Position numbers and translations under genes: made by a program
NCBI GenBank assembly: GCA_029891345.1
Contig: CM056995.1
Location: 79,981,895-80,045,894, forward strand
Origin: Dryococelus australis
Taxonomy: Eukaryota; Arthropoda; Insecta; Phasmatodea; Phasmatidae
Direction of reading: 5' to 3'
Length of the DNA: 64,000 nt
Notes under the pieces: generated by a model
The model's database searches: none
Told to the model about the DNA's origin: nothing
The model's input: only the letters and a program-made list of their open reading frames with translations
Shown here: positions 1-49,225 of the stretch, in pieces
How positions within the stretch are numbered: position 1 is the stretch's first letter
Layout: the number at the start of each line of letters is the position of its first letter

Positions 1-3000
1 TTAGATAGTGTTCTTTCTTTTTGAGTACTTTGTGGAAACACAGTTTATTATTTTTTCAGCGTAGTTTGGCTCACATACAAAAATTAGTTGCAATGGGGTT
101 TGCACCAGTGTCCGAAGGCACTCTTCGTAGTGCGTGATGTTATTATTAGGTAGTGATCAGAAGTCGCGATAACAGTACCACTGCATGATGCCCTTATTTG
201 GATATGTTCATTAGACAACGGTTAGTGGTGTGGGGGGAGAAAAATCTGTGGCATTATTAGCCATGAGCATCTACTACCAACTTGTAGTACACAATTGATA
301 GTCATAGAGTGTACATGCAGTAAATTGGCCGGATGTGGGATTGCGGTTGCCACATTTGTAAATGACGAACTGCTATTTAGCTGAATTAATAATATATTCT
401 GCGGTGTAAAGTGCATGAACTGAATAAATTCTGAGGAAAGTTTTTAACTTTTCATTTGTGTTTTATAATGGCACCGTTATTTATGAAATTTTCTCATACT
501 TCTACCTTGTGAGTGAACCAAGCTCTTGTTTCTGACAGCGCAACATTATATTGCTAAAATACTTTTTTATTAGTTAGTTTCATTCTCTATCGTAGTAGAG
601 CATCACTGTTCGATAATATTTTTTGAACAATTGGTTTTCACAAAAGGTTAACAGAAATTTAAGCAGAAGTGTACAAAGTGAGAGATGCTAATGATTCTAT
701 TATATAGGGTTGTGTTAATATTACTTTTTTTCTCACAGAATGGAAACAAAAAATATTTTATGAATTTTTGTGAAACTGAACTAAAATGAAAACTAATTTA
801 ATGAGACATCAGTATTAATAAAAGTTTTATAAATTTCATAAAATTTTAGCAAGTTATTCATTATAACAAATTTGTTACAAAAATATAGAATATGTTGTAT
901 TTACCACAGGAGTTCTTGCCTACATTTAAATTCACATTTTATGTAGTTATTTTAGTTATAAAATAATGAAAACAAACAAGATGATTTACATACAAAACTT
1001 TCCTTTGCTCGTGCATTATATGGACATTTATTAAATGGATGAATATTAATCAAAATTAAGTAGGTCTATTTTTGTTTCATTATAACTTTCAGTTATCAAA
1101 TTTCTTACTGAAACAAAGTAAAGATTTTTTTTTATATACAAAATATCTGCACAACCATACCATTATATTTACATAACCTCTTTGGTACATTAAACCCTTT
1201 ACATTATTTTATTCAAGTAATATAGGGTAAATTTAATGTTTTGTGGGAGACTGTTTTGTAAGATTTTATGAGTATTGTGTATTTTATTTGTTTTTAAAAT
1301 GTTCTTCGCACATTATTTTGTATTTCTATTACACTTTATTAAGTAGTTTGCCCAGCCCTGGCTGCAAGTTGGTACAGTTCTTGTGCACTTTTCGCTGCCA
1401 CATAATGCACTACAAGGTGCTGCCTTCAGATGCTAGCACTACCTTTCCTGTAGACACTACAGTGTCTTTGAGAATCACCAAAATTTAATGAGTTATGGGT
1501 AGTGAATCAGTTTTACAATTGTAATTATTATTGAAAAATGGTTAATATTTTTTGTAAGTTATTTTAGGTTTGTCTTTTTCAGTGAGTGTTTGATTTTTTT
1601 TTTATTTCTAGATTGTTTTCTACAGTATATTTACTTCTAGTTGAGGCTATCCAGCAAGTGTGTTAGGTGTTGTGGCTTTTCTCCACAGTTACCATCACCC
1701 TAACTCACCACAATACCTGTTTATCACCATTTATAGTATTGGTTGCTTTTATGCAAGGCTGCAGTGTGAGAGCTGACCCAACCTTACAAAATAACCCACT
1801 CTCTGGCAGAATACCTTGCACCTTCCTAACTTTATTAGAAATTCGTGGTGCCCAGACCATCTTGGGGTACGGCTGACCAAGGAAGCATTTTTATAACAGA
1901 AACAAAATCAAAAAAATAAATTTTGGTCGAATTTGGAAAACAAAATTACACATTGGAATTTAAAAGTTTAGGCCAGGAAAAAACTAGGCAAAAACCAATG
2001 TCTGTTCAATTTTTAAAAATCCAGGTGAACAGGTCAGGTAAAAATCAATGCATTGGAATATGAATTTAACAGCCTGTATCACTGATTCCAGATGCAACTT
2101 CAAAATACGACGTAACTTGTGACAAATACACATACTAACATTGCCAAAATGTCTGAAATACTGAAAACAATTACATTTCCTTGCAAAAAACGAGAAGAAA
2201 ATTAATTAAATGTTTTTATAAAATCAGTATTAAGTGCACCATTACATTGTGTAGGAGTTGTGTGTTTTATGCAATTTAAATAATAAATTATGTCATAATC
2301 TGATATTAAGCTAAAATAACCAGTCGGGGAAATAATGCAAATTTGGTCTAGAAAACCTGGAAAATTCAGGGGATTTTGAAATAGAAATTGAATGGTTACC
2401 CTGACCTAGCCATCCATGTTACATAATTTGTTATAGACCAGCCAGGATGGTCAAGGTTACTGAAATATATTTGAATTATGAAGTTCAAAGTTGGAAACCC
2501 AGGGAAGCCTGGACATTAAAATAATCTTGTTAAATAGACTCAACCGGCTGGGGCCACACCAGCAAATTCAAATATGATCACCAACTATTCGCATTTAACT
2601 ATACTTTCCCAATAATCATTCATTCATCGTCGGACAAGTAACAGTATGCTAATTGCTCCTCCCTCTTCTCTTATTTATAGTTGCCTGTAGTTATGACGAT
2701 GTTTGTCATGGCCAACAAGCTGAGGAAAACTATATATTTTACTGGCCTGCCCTCAATGATCAAATTAGGAAGACAGAACTATCTTAAGTGTGATTCTATA
2801 TTTAGAGTTTAGCATTCTTTTTGAAAGTAAAATATTTTAGTATGTTGAAGATTGTTGCCCTCTGGTTCCAAAAATAATCCCAATATTAACTTGTACGAGA
2901 ACAACTAATGCTACCTTTAAATTAATTTGTATGCACTGGATATTTAAATTCAAAAATAAATGTTTCTGACTATCATATGTAATCTGGCAGATTTCACAAG

Positions 3001-3210
3001 CTATTGTACCTATGTTGTAAGGTTATTCAGCCGTAGTCTTCAATCAGTTGGTTATGTTATTCAAGTGTTTGCATTTAAAATTCTGTATTACTATGCTATA
3101 AAACCAGTTCATGTAATGATTTTCTTAATGCTCCCCATAACTCTGTAAAAATATTTTGTTTATGAACTCGTAAAGTTTATGATCAGTATGTTATTCTGCT
3201 TCCCTACTAG
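1..3210. other. EXOSC2 intron (partial), mostly unassigned
   Basis: AT-rich with no exon I can support. About 1965-2410 resembles a decayed transposon end: phrases such as CCTGGAAAATTCAGGGGAT and a terminal TGGTTACCCTGA are reminiscent of hAT-type inverted ends, but boundaries cannot be set. Confidence 0.4.
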
Positions 3211-13051
<9,841 letters not shown>

Positions 13052-13167
13052 AAGCAATCAGATTGTTAATGTCTCTCTCTCACATGGTATTGTGTATTTC
13101 ATACCATGTGAAATTTTTCTCTTTTTGTTATTCCATACAATTTCTGTCTTTTTGTATTGAATCATTT

Positions 13168-13173
13168 AATAAA
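13168..13173 (+). terminator. Polyadenylation signal AATAAA of EXOSC2
   Basis: AATAAA lies 117 bases after the EXOSC2 stop codon, in an AT-rich stretch; a second near-match follows at 13180. This implies a short 3' UTR of about 140 nt. Confidence 0.7.
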
Positions 13174-13629
13174 TATACTTAATAACATTTTCATTGTTCA
13201 TTACTTTAACATTTGAAATATGTGACAGCATCTTCACTGATGGTGTCTGTTAAATTTCTCCATCCCAGCCATACATATGCTTTCTAAGAAAGCAGCACCA
13301 ATGTTGTTGTTTGACTAATGTATCATTCTGCCTTAGTTTCCTGACACAAGAAGCCATACTGTTTGTGTGTGCTGTTAATATTAACCACAAAAAAATCATT
13401 GATGTCAGTTGGTAACTTTGGAGTTTTATATAGGTATACATTTTCCTAAAAAGTGAGAAATTTTCTACAAGATAAAAAACTGCTACATTGAAAAATTTTG
13501 TTTGGCATGCAAAATTTTTCGTTTAAACAAATTGCATTGAATTAAAATTAATTTTGTAAGGCAACTGGTGTGTTTTGACTTCCTCATTTCAATTCCTTTA
13601 TGTTTATCCCTTTTTACAATATTGTATGT
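13174..13629. other. Intergenic stretch after EXOSC2
   Basis: AT-rich with no recognised feature, up to the target duplication of the next element. Confidence 0.4.
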
Positions 13630-13633
13630 ACTT

Positions 13634-15520
13634 TGACGCGTGACGTCCTATGGGCAAAGGAGGTACATCATGGACTAAATGTTTTGGGGGTTTGAGGGCA
13701 GACTCACCCGGAGTGAAATTGGATCTCTAGTCACTGCACGGAACTGGAGCCCGACCAGTTTACAAGACTGGCTGTGTAGTTTTCCGGCAGGACATGAAAT
13801 CTGGGACAGCTAGTATGATCTTTCATTTAGGCAGGACCACTCTCATGGGAATACCTGGGCGACGGGTGACCGGCGATGGCTGCTGGACCTGCGGTGGGTC
13901 GGACAGGGGAGCGTTAGGGCTGACTTCAGAGCTTGGTGTGGAGGTAGGCAGGTGATCGTGGGTGCTGACTGTTGCTGGGGTAGTTTCGGGGATCGGAATC
14001 CCCCAAAACCACGGGTTAGCTATTCCATATGAAGTGTGTTGGCCATTCAGGTATACTATGAAAATGGGGTGAGATACTCTGTCGAGTTTGATAGGTGGCG
14101 TGAAGAGTTCTGGTGCGGATCCCGGTGATGCTGGTCTCTCTAGGTGGTGGATGGTTTGAGCTCTCTCCCGGGGACTGAGATGAGCAAGTTCAGTGGGGAG
14201 GTGGCTAAGCTCCTGCTGGTACTTAGAGATAGTATCTGCCCTTTCAGTCCTCTTACTGATACCACTTCAATAGGAGAAGAGCATGAGGAAAGAATCACTA
14301 AAATCAGACTTGTGAAGGTGGAGCAGGTAACGTGGTTATCTTACTCGGATGTACTTCCATGTACTGCAATTGCCAGACCTAGGTCGCCCCCTATCTCAGC
14401 ACCCAGCACCAGGAGTGCAGTGTATGCTCATAGTCAGGTTTCGCTCTGGCTGGTAGTCCCAATATGAGGTTGAGTTCCCGTGAAGGGTCAGTCCCCTCAG
14501 ACCCGAGGAAGTACTACTTCCAGCACCAGAAGCGGGGTGGAATGAGCAAACCCCAGACTGACGGTGTAGCCCTTACGGGAGAAGTACCTGTGTCGGGGCT
14601 CTACTGTTGTATACACCTAGGTACATAGAAAGTGTGATCATCCAATATGTGTGTGTGTCTAAGGGTGTGTTTGGCGGTTTGAATAAATTTCCCAGTCACC
14701 TGCTGTCCCTCCGATGGGACTGATGTCTATGAGGTGGGGATAGATACCCTTAAGTGGAATAAAACTTCTTTATTTCGGTAAGGAAATAAACAAGGTAGTT
14801 GTCCATTACCTCCTATCAGTGAGAACTTAACGGAAGCTGATTACGTTTATACAGATGAAAGTGACCTGTCCCTAGGCTAACGGGGTTGGTAGGAAAGGCA
14901 ACTATGAAAATAACTCAACTTAAGCCTAATGTCACGGTGTTGCCCTGAAGGGGCCGGAAAGTGTCTTAAGTGTTTGACGACTTAAACTGCCGATGATCTT
15001 CAGAGCGAAGAGGGGATATCTAGACTTAGACTTCCACACCAGGAGTGGGGTGAAGACCATGACCAGGCAGAGCCTATGGTTCCTTCGGCACCAGGAGTGC
15101 GGTGAAGGAACAAGACTGACTGGCATTCCAAGGGATGTGCCCCAGTATTTATACTCTTCATGGCTCGCCCTTGATCTGGTGGAGGGAGGTGACTGTGTTA
15201 GATCCTCTAGGCGTGTGATGTCACTGGCCAGCTCAGGATCTAGCTGCTGCATGTCTCGGCTATTAATACTAGTAGTGCTATCCGTTGGTGCGTTATAGTA
15301 CTAGGTGACCTTGATGCATAGTCTTGGTGGCTCGGCCGGTGAACAGGACAATTCGTCACGCGTGGAGCGTGCGTCTTTTACCATTGGCAAACAGTGCAAG
15401 TTCTTGACGTCAAATACGTATATTGAACTGCCAATCAAACTCCGTTGAAGTGTGCTGCTAAGTGGTTCGTACTGATGAGTAGAAGTTTACTTATTAATGT
15501 CGAAAAGATGTCACGCGTCA
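13634..15520. mobile_element. Solo-LTR-like element, 1887 bp, with ACTT target duplication
   Basis: Ends TGACGCGTGACGTC and, inverted, TGACGCGTGACATC, flanked by ACTT at 13630-13633 and 15521-15524. The TG...CA ends and the 4-bp duplication suit a Ty3/Gypsy-class solo LTR. A possible core promoter (TATTTATACTC near 15148) and AATAAA sites (14683, 14759) are present. It is far more GC-rich than its surroundings. Imperfect copies of CACCAGGAGTGCGGTGAA recur near 14404, 14531, 15040 and 15091. A 14-bp inverted end is long for an LTR, so a cut-and-paste element is an alternative. Confidence 0.65.
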
Positions 15521-15584
15521 ACTTGAGAAAACAATAAAAGAAAATGTACAAGCTTTATTACGTTATTTTGAGTGACATTGTATA

Positions 15585-15965
15585 GACTGTTCATGGTAAA
15601 ATTAGCACTTTTGAAAGTCCTCTTTAAGATATAATTGTATATACATTGTTTATTCTTCCGCCTTATGTAAAATTAACATTGCCATGGGCCTCGTAACTTT
15701 ATTCATGCTTCGGTCATGTGACATGAAATTGTTAGAAAAGTAAATATTTTTCAAAGCTGCTAATTTTTACACATTGAAATAATTTAAGTGATCACAAATG
15801 GTTACCTAAAATTTTTTATTCGACGTTAAAATTATGAACTACTTTTCATCCATCGTTATCAACTTTACTGGGCGCATGTCACTCAGTGCGCCCGTTAGCA
15901 GGCAAGGACAGTGACTTTTCTGTAAGGTTAATTTCAAAAGTGCTCACTTTATCGTGAATATCCTT
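15585..15965. mobile_element. TA-flanked MITE, copy 1
   Basis: Left end GACTGTTCATGGTAAAAT, right end inverted ATTCACGATAAAGTGAGCAC, TA at 15583. It belongs to the family best defined by the copy at 51351. The interior is AT-rich and non-coding, and contains the marker GGGCGCATGTCACTCAGTGC in the opposite orientation to the copies at 22819, 51351 and 52147. Confidence 0.8.
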
Positions 15966-16508
15966 TACTTATTATAATTGTTCACTCCCTATGTACCAAG
16001 TAATTTTTTATTCCTCAAAGGTTTTAACAATTAAATTGAAGAATTTAAAAAATTGTTTACATAATAGTTGTATGCAATTCAATTTCAGTAGCAACTACAT
16101 TCAGAATTCTCTGTGTGAGAGAAAAGAAACTGCTTTATTAAGAACCCATCTATAACAAGCACACAAAAAATCTGCTAGATGATTGAATACTGTATTAACA
16201 AGCTGTACTTTCATGCTTACTGCAAAATTGCTTCGTTAGAAAAATGTCTTCTTGTATGAGCCATTTATACCCATCAGTCGTAGTAAGAATAAAGCTGCTC
16301 ACTTTTTTGTGTTACAGTTCATGGGGTATTTACTACTGCTTACTCCATAGCATGCAACATTTACAAATTCACACATTGTGGTCATCAGGATTTCAGTCAC
16401 TACGTGGAACCTGAATGGCGAATTACGTAATATGAATAATTTACATTTATTTTGAAACTATGAGAAAGACATTAACTGTATTAATATTTTCCAATGTTTG
16501 TAGGTATA
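15966..16508. other. Intergenic stretch between two MITE copies
   Basis: AT-rich; no feature recognised. Confidence 0.4.
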
Positions 16509-16914
16509 GCCTGTTCACTGTTAACTGAGCACTTTTGAAAACACTGCTTAGGATTTACTTTTCTCTTCATTTTGTATCCTCCTGCCATATGTAAGGTTAA
16601 CATTGCCAAAAATCATCATGCTTTATTCATGCATCATTCAGGAAAAACTATGGAATTTTTTAGGAATGTAAAATGTTAATTATATGCAAATCTGTGCCCT
16701 TGTGGGTATAAAATAGGAAACATTAGCTTCAGTAGCTGCACATTTAAATGTTTCACACTCATACAATGTTAAAGCATGAAACTACTACTGTTAATTCCCT
16801 GCTGACTTAGCTGGGAACTTGCATGGCACTGTGTACTGTAGCATATGTGTAGTTATGGGTAGTGATTATTTGCAAAGCTGTATTTCAAAAGTGCTTACTT
16901 TTTACAGTGAACAT
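16509..16914. mobile_element. TA-flanked MITE, copy 2 (diverged)
   Basis: Left end GCCTGTTCACTGTTAACTGA, right end inverted TGTTCACTGTAAAAAGTAAG. Same family and orientation as copy 1 with many substitutions, so it is older. Confidence 0.7.
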
Positions 16915-16989
16915 ACATGCTGTCCAGGTACTGGAAAATGTACAGTACCCCCTACCCCTGCTCCTATCTACCTTTTTACCAAAATCCTT

Positions 16990-17060
16990 TTATCTTCTTC
17001 TTGCACACACACGCAAGCGTGCACACACACATACACACACACACACACAGTCACGGAATT
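16990..17060. repeat. (CA)n microsatellite, impure
   Basis: Alternating CA with GC-containing interruptions (CACACGCAAGCGTGCACAC); no gene function inferred. Confidence 0.9.
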
Positions 17061-17248
17061 GATAGTCTATATTTATTTTGCCAGTGAAAACTGTCAGACT
17101 GCAACTAGTAATCTCGTTAGCAATAAATTTAGTGAGTGAAATTCAGCATAACACATTCTGACTGTACCACATGCTCGACTTCACCTCATCTGAATGTGCC
17201 AACACTTCAACCAAGGCAGGGTTACAACAGTACTAGAAGTTAGTCACG

Positions 17249-18170
17249 TGCCAACAGGATATGTCCCTGCAACGAGGAGCCTTATTACAGACATGTCTGT
17301 CCAGCTTGTACTGTTGACTCTCCCCGAAGTGAGATTGTACTACGAGTCGAGCCCGCGGCCCAAGGTCATGTAGTTCTACGGTGCGCCAAGGAATGGTACC
17401 ACAAGTACCAAGGGATGATGATTGCTGTGCCAGCAGACAACCCTAGCAGTCAACTCCAGCAGACAGCATGAGGGGCGGCACTTGCCAGCCAACTTGCACC
17501 CCTGCGCCGCCTGAAGGCATCAGTTCTCCTTGCTCCATTCATCGCTTTGAACTGGGCCAGAAGGAGCCTACTCTCATCAGCTCGCTCTACCACTCATGGT
17601 GCTAGAGCTCTCTGCTGACCATGAGGTCCTCACGATCTACCAGAAATTCTTAAGCGACTTCAGTAACGCCTTCCAGACTTTCCAGAAGCTCTTGACTACC
17701 AGCTTCCGAAGTTGCAGTCAACCCTTTTGCCTTACCTGCTGGTAACTGCAATTGCACCAATGCTACCACCTCTGGTAGTGGTTCTCGACGGGCCCTTCTG
17801 GACACCTCTTGCTCGCCTAACCTGCTGGTAACAGCAATCACACCACCACTGCCCTTCCGGTAGTAGTCCTCAACAGTCCTTTCTGGACAATGGTTAGAAT
17901 TAGTTAGGGTCAGTTATTTTCATAGCTACCTAGCCAGATCACCTTGCTCAGTTAGAACCATTTCTCTTTCACCTGGATTCATGTAGTCTAACTCCAGTTT
18001 AACTCAGGGATAGTTTAGGAGGTAGTACGGGCCACTGTGTAGATTCTTCTTAGAATATATATGTATTCTCATTTACTTCTGAGTTGTCATTTCTTAATGT
18101 AACTGTGTTAGTGCTACGTAGATACCATGCCCACCAGAGTGAAGCAGGAGACTGCACTCAACCAAATGTG
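17249..18170 (+). mobile_element. LTR-like repeat, copy 1
   Basis: GC-rich segment homologous, in the same order, to 32478-33465. Shared blocks: ACAGGATA..., CCAGCTTGTACTGTT, GAGATTGTACTAC, CTGCCCTTC(C/T)GGTA, TTAGGAGGTAGTAC, and a closing AG(A/G)GTGAAGC. The length of about 0.9 kb and isolated, non-coding nature suit a solo LTR. Exact ends and target duplication were not found. Confidence 0.5.
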
Positions 18171-19110
18171 AACCATATTGTAGGACTGCAGGCTCCCTTC
18201 TCCTGGATGCACGCAAGTCAGAACACACCCATTAGACGACCACCCATACTGTACACCTGGTGTACAGTAAGGTAGGGCCCACATCAATCGATAGACATCC
18301 ACAAGCGGCTAGTCAGCCATGCCAACCTATACACTGTCCACCGCTCTGAACTGGGCTGGAGGGAGTAAGAGTTTATCCTGGAGGTCTGACCTCTTTGGAC
18401 CCACCCAAGCGCCATTGACATGCAGCCTGAGGAAACCCACTGCTCTGAATTGGGCCAGATGAAGGAGCGTCTGGTATGACTGTTGCATGTGCGGCCTTGG
18501 CTATACACAAAGCTAGGGACCATCGTCACCTACTTCTCTCTTGCGAGGTCTGTAATTGTACCTTCCTTATGCCATACACTCAGAAGAGTGGTGCTCAGCG
18601 GAATATCAGAAGGGCAGCTAACGCCTCCAAAGCCAATCTGAGTTGCATCCCAGCTTCAACTGCACTTCGCAGCTTAACCCCACGGGACAGAGCTCACACT
18701 GCCCACCAGCTGGAGAAGCCTCACCTCCCTGTTCTTTCCCAACACTTGTTTCCAGCACTCGTCAAGACAGCCTGGCATCCTCACCTGATAGTCATCGTCA
18801 TCTGCAGGGGCGAGGACATGCCCTTCTGCATTTCCAACCCCTGGTTCGGAGGACATCAGGCCACCAGCCCCTCGTGGGCCCCAACCAGCAACAGCACCAC
18901 CACCACCTCAACACCAGGTTGCAGCACCAGCAGCAGCAATCCTCATCTGCCGCAGCTGGGTCAGTAACTACCCAGGCCCACCATCCAGTGAAGTAAACCT
19001 GTGGCAGTGTGCCCGCCATTTTGCTGGGCAGTGAAAGCGGCATTGGACTTTGTGCCCAGTAGACAGGCCATGCACCGTGCTCTGTACACCGGCCGTGCTC
19101 CAGTCCATCA
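18171..19110. other. GC-rich repeat-like block, no gene
   Basis: Contains the recurring phrase GCTCTGAACTGGGC (18339, with variants at 17545 and 18443) and a CAG/CAC-rich tract near 18890-18950. Open frames here are low-complexity (Ser/Thr/His/Gln) with no recognised domain. It may be an extension of the LTR-like element on its left. Confidence 0.35.
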
Positions 19111-19879
19111 TCACTAATAGTCACTGACATCACTTAATCTCATGTAACTGGTGACATGAACAAAACTGTAATTGACCGCTGCAACCCAGCTCATCCAAAG
19201 GCCATCGTGCATCAATGTGAAAACAAATCATTGTGGCAATGCTAGTTTATTTACAATTGTAGGGATGTGACTGATTTTTAAACAGTAACATTGGCAATAT
19301 TGGCATATTGGCACACTTGGAAAATGTGTCGTCCTTTGTGTGTGTGCACCTGTCGAGAAGTACTACACTTTGAGTACTTGAATTTCTGCTTTTTTTATAT
19401 ATTTTTGCTAGCCTAATGGCCTACTTGCAACCTTAGAAAACAATTTGTAGCTTTTATTTATTATAGCATTGCATATACCATTTTATTTCAATTTTACTGT
19501 GTGATAAATTTCATATTGGTTAAGTAAAATTTTTACATATCAATTAATGAATTGTAAATACCTGTGCATACTATAAATATATGGTACAGGAAGCTTCAAA
19601 TGTAGGTGTAGTTTTGAAAGGTCAGATGTTAATAACTAAACATATATTTATTGTATAATTTTATTGCAAAACTTCGTTGTATAAATAAGAGTATTTAATA
19701 CAGGCACATGGATAAGAGAAATATTTACAAAAGTTATTTAAAATAAATAAATAATAAATAAGTAGGATCAGCCACATACCTATTCCCTTTGCCAGAACCC
19801 CCATGGTGTGTTTTAAGTGAACACAATAAGCTCACTTCCAAAACACACTCATAACACTATCGGAGAGATAGACTGCCTC
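19111..19879. other. Intergenic/3' region between the convergent genes
   Basis: AT-rich. Several TTTATT motifs (AATAAA on the - strand), for example near 19448 and 19656, could serve the ZP gene, but no end is certain. Confidence 0.35.
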
Positions 19880-20210
19880 ATGATTAGCGACGAGCAAATA
19901 AGTTTCCATACAAGTCACAGTTCAAATTGTTGCTGATTCAGCAAACCCATTGATATTTATCACATGCATTGTGTGCATTGTAGAAAACTGAATCATTTAT
20001 TTTTATGTGCGTAGTTGCAGTATATGAGTGCAATACAATTTTTTTTAATGCTAAATATTGCAGAAGTTTTGTTATCGTTGCAAGCTGTTTTGTGTATATT
20101 TTTTTATTTTCAATTCTTTGTATGTTTTGTGTCTGGCAAATGAGTGAACAAGCACCTTAAAGTCGAACTTCAAGCTCTACATTTACATATTTGCTCATGT
20201 CGCTAATCAT
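19880..20210. mobile_element. Short element with inverted ends
   Basis: Left ATGATTAGCGACGAGCAAAT and right inverted ATGATTAGCGACATGAGCAA. Length 331 bp, AT-rich, no ORF and no clear target duplication. It lies 390 bases past the ZP gene stop, so may fall in that gene's 3' UTR. Confidence 0.5.
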
Positions 20211-20600
20211 TTTTACAGTTTTTTTGTTCCCGTAAAGCCACAATGTCAGACATTTTAAGGACTGGAAGATGTGAAAGTAGTTGCTACAATCTTCACACAC
20301 AAGTTTGCACCAGTTTACTGGAGCATTTATTGCTTCTCATGTGCATTGCTTCAAGTTGGTCATTCGGATTGACATTAGCGTGTAAAACTGGAGCACGTCC
20401 ATCCGCACCTCTGGACCAACTCACTCAAGGTTTATGTTTACGTACAGCACCACACTGAATTCATCTTGATGTCTTGGAGGACTACACAACAAGCTGTGAA
20501 GTGCACCCACTGCTGGCACGACAGCACAGTGAAGAGCAGCGTACAAGTCCCACAGGCAGTCACGACGATCACTATTGGACCACGCACTGTCGTGTTGGAC

Positions 20601-47553
<26,953 letters not shown>

Positions 47554-47566
47554 GGCTCTTTGTATT
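47554..47566 (-). other. 5' UTR tail after a splice acceptor
   Basis: Reading leftwards, TTTTCCTGTTTCAG (ending at 47567) is a strong acceptor 13 bases before the ATG. It implies that the 5' UTR is spliced and the promoter lies further right. Confidence 0.6.
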
Positions 47567-48743
47567 CTGAAACAGGAAAATCACGTCAGCATGCAAGCCA
47601 AGTATACAACAATGCAAGACATCAGCACAATAAGTGATCAGATAACCACAAACAAATATAGTTCTTTGTTTAAGATTGAGAACCTTAAATGCTAGATGCT
47701 TACATGTATGTAGAGAATGTATTGTGGGAAATGTGTAGTGTGTTACAATGTGTAAGCTATATTGCCTGCTGCAGGTGTAGGCAGCTAAAACATGTGAACA
47801 TCCTCTGGGCAAATTAAGGTTTCTAAATCTAAAATATTAATATTATACAGCATTACTGTTAAGTGTTACTAAAAACAAGTAAATTGTTATTAATGATTTT
47901 CATTGTGTATAGGCAATATATGCCAAATGTTTTAAATATAAGGATATTGAAAAAGAAGATTCTCAGTTGTAATAACACAAACATAATCAGCTAATAATTT
48001 TCATACGAAAAACCTTGTTACATGAATAGGGAGCTGCCTACCAAAAACTACTCAGCAATTGTTGCCTATGTAGCTTTTTGATCAAATATTCAGAGGGCAA
48101 AATTTTGCTTTCCACTTTTTTTGCAGGCATTTTGATACATTAGTACATAGTTCATTGATATTTATCTGATTAAAAAGTAGCATTTCTTGTGACTTAAACT
48201 TAGCATGATTCCTAGTGGCGAAACATCATCTTCTCTTATGAATTTTGCTTTTAGTGCACTCAAAGTCTAAATTACCAGTTGCATAAACGATAGAGGAAAG
48301 TCTCAAACCCAGAAGCGAGTATCTACATAGGCTAAGTATCAGGATTGCTCTAAGGATTCCGTTCACACCAAGTTAGCATACATTAACGACTTATCCTGTA
48401 GATAGACATTGCAGGCTTATAGAGATAATAATTGCAACAATTTTCAACACTTGCTACGAGATTATAATTATTCTCACACATGTAAAATATGCCATTACAA
48501 ATCTCTGAATTACAATTACTCATTAAGTTAAAGGAGTAGATTGAGGACCGGGAGCAAGCAAAACATTTTGTACTTATATTCATGCAATGTACCCAGACAT
48601 CACACAGAAGCGTAGCGCCCAGTATTATTTGAACTATTGGCCCCTATCCATGTCCTCACGCTCTCTGTCTTTATTTTTCGTTTTACTGCACACATGCACA
48701 AATACTTGGTGTCTTGAAGACGTATCTCGCAGACCCTAATTAC
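47567..48743. other. Upstream of ZP coding exon 1
   Basis: AT-rich; presumed 5' UTR intron. No feature recognised. Confidence 0.35.
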
Positions 48744-49225
48744 CGACATTGTTGAAGACGCTTTCTTCAAGCTGGCTTCCAGGACAAGTGCGATTTCTCC
48801 GTGGGCGAATTTCTATGATGCTCCTCCGGCAATAAGTGTCGGTAGGAGCGTGATTTGCGACCGTCCTGCTTCGATAATTCCGTCCATCTGTGTCACGTCT
48901 AACGGTTGTCTCCGCGACCTCCTTACGACTACTCTCTGCAGGAGCTAGGAGCTCGCAGCTCGCCTCGTGGAACCAGCTCCGCGCGATCTGCGGCGCCGGC
49001 CGCAGCAAGACCCTGCCGCTACTCAACGCACTTCCGCTTACGACGGCGCAGTTATGTCGATTGAAACGCGAAGCATTTACACGCGACTGTACTCGAGTTT
49101 TTTGTATTATAACAGTACGAAGCAAGCACGAATTTACAAACTGTAGAAGACAGGAGACAATTACTGAACTGAAGGGGAGTGGCACTCGTGCTTGCTTTCC
49201 CTCGTAAGTTCCCACCCCTACCACT
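48744..49225 (-). promoter_or_regulatory. CpG-rich block; candidate promoter/5' exon of the ZP gene
   Basis: GC- and CpG-rich DNA in AT-rich surroundings. On the - strand a TATAAT-like box (49112-49107) is followed about 23 bases on by an initiator-like CAGT. A donor CG/GTAATT follows at 48744/48743. It is open for 162 codons on the - strand, but the translation is low-complexity and has no recognised domain. I infer a first, non-coding exon about 1.2 kb upstream of coding exon 1. Confidence 0.35.

Noticed and set aside
1243..1488. Possible upstream exon of EXOSC2
   Set aside because: Translation does not match the expected S1 region (no KRWK...SRLDSVLLLSS-like sequence) and good splice sites are lacking.
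14144..15298. Several ~100-codon frames between 14.1 and 15.3 kb
   Set aside because: They lie inside the LTR-like element, overlap on both strands and show no gag, pol or transposase motif.
18476..19133. 163-codon + frame with Ser/Thr/Asn repeats and overlapping - frame rich in Cys/Trp
   Set aside because: Low-complexity translation of a CAG/CAC-rich repeat block; no family recognised.
48736..49224. 162-codon - strand frame, and a 105-codon + strand frame over the same DNA
   Set aside because: Both are open because the DNA is GC-rich; no domain, no conserved motif. A promoter/5' UTR reading is preferred.
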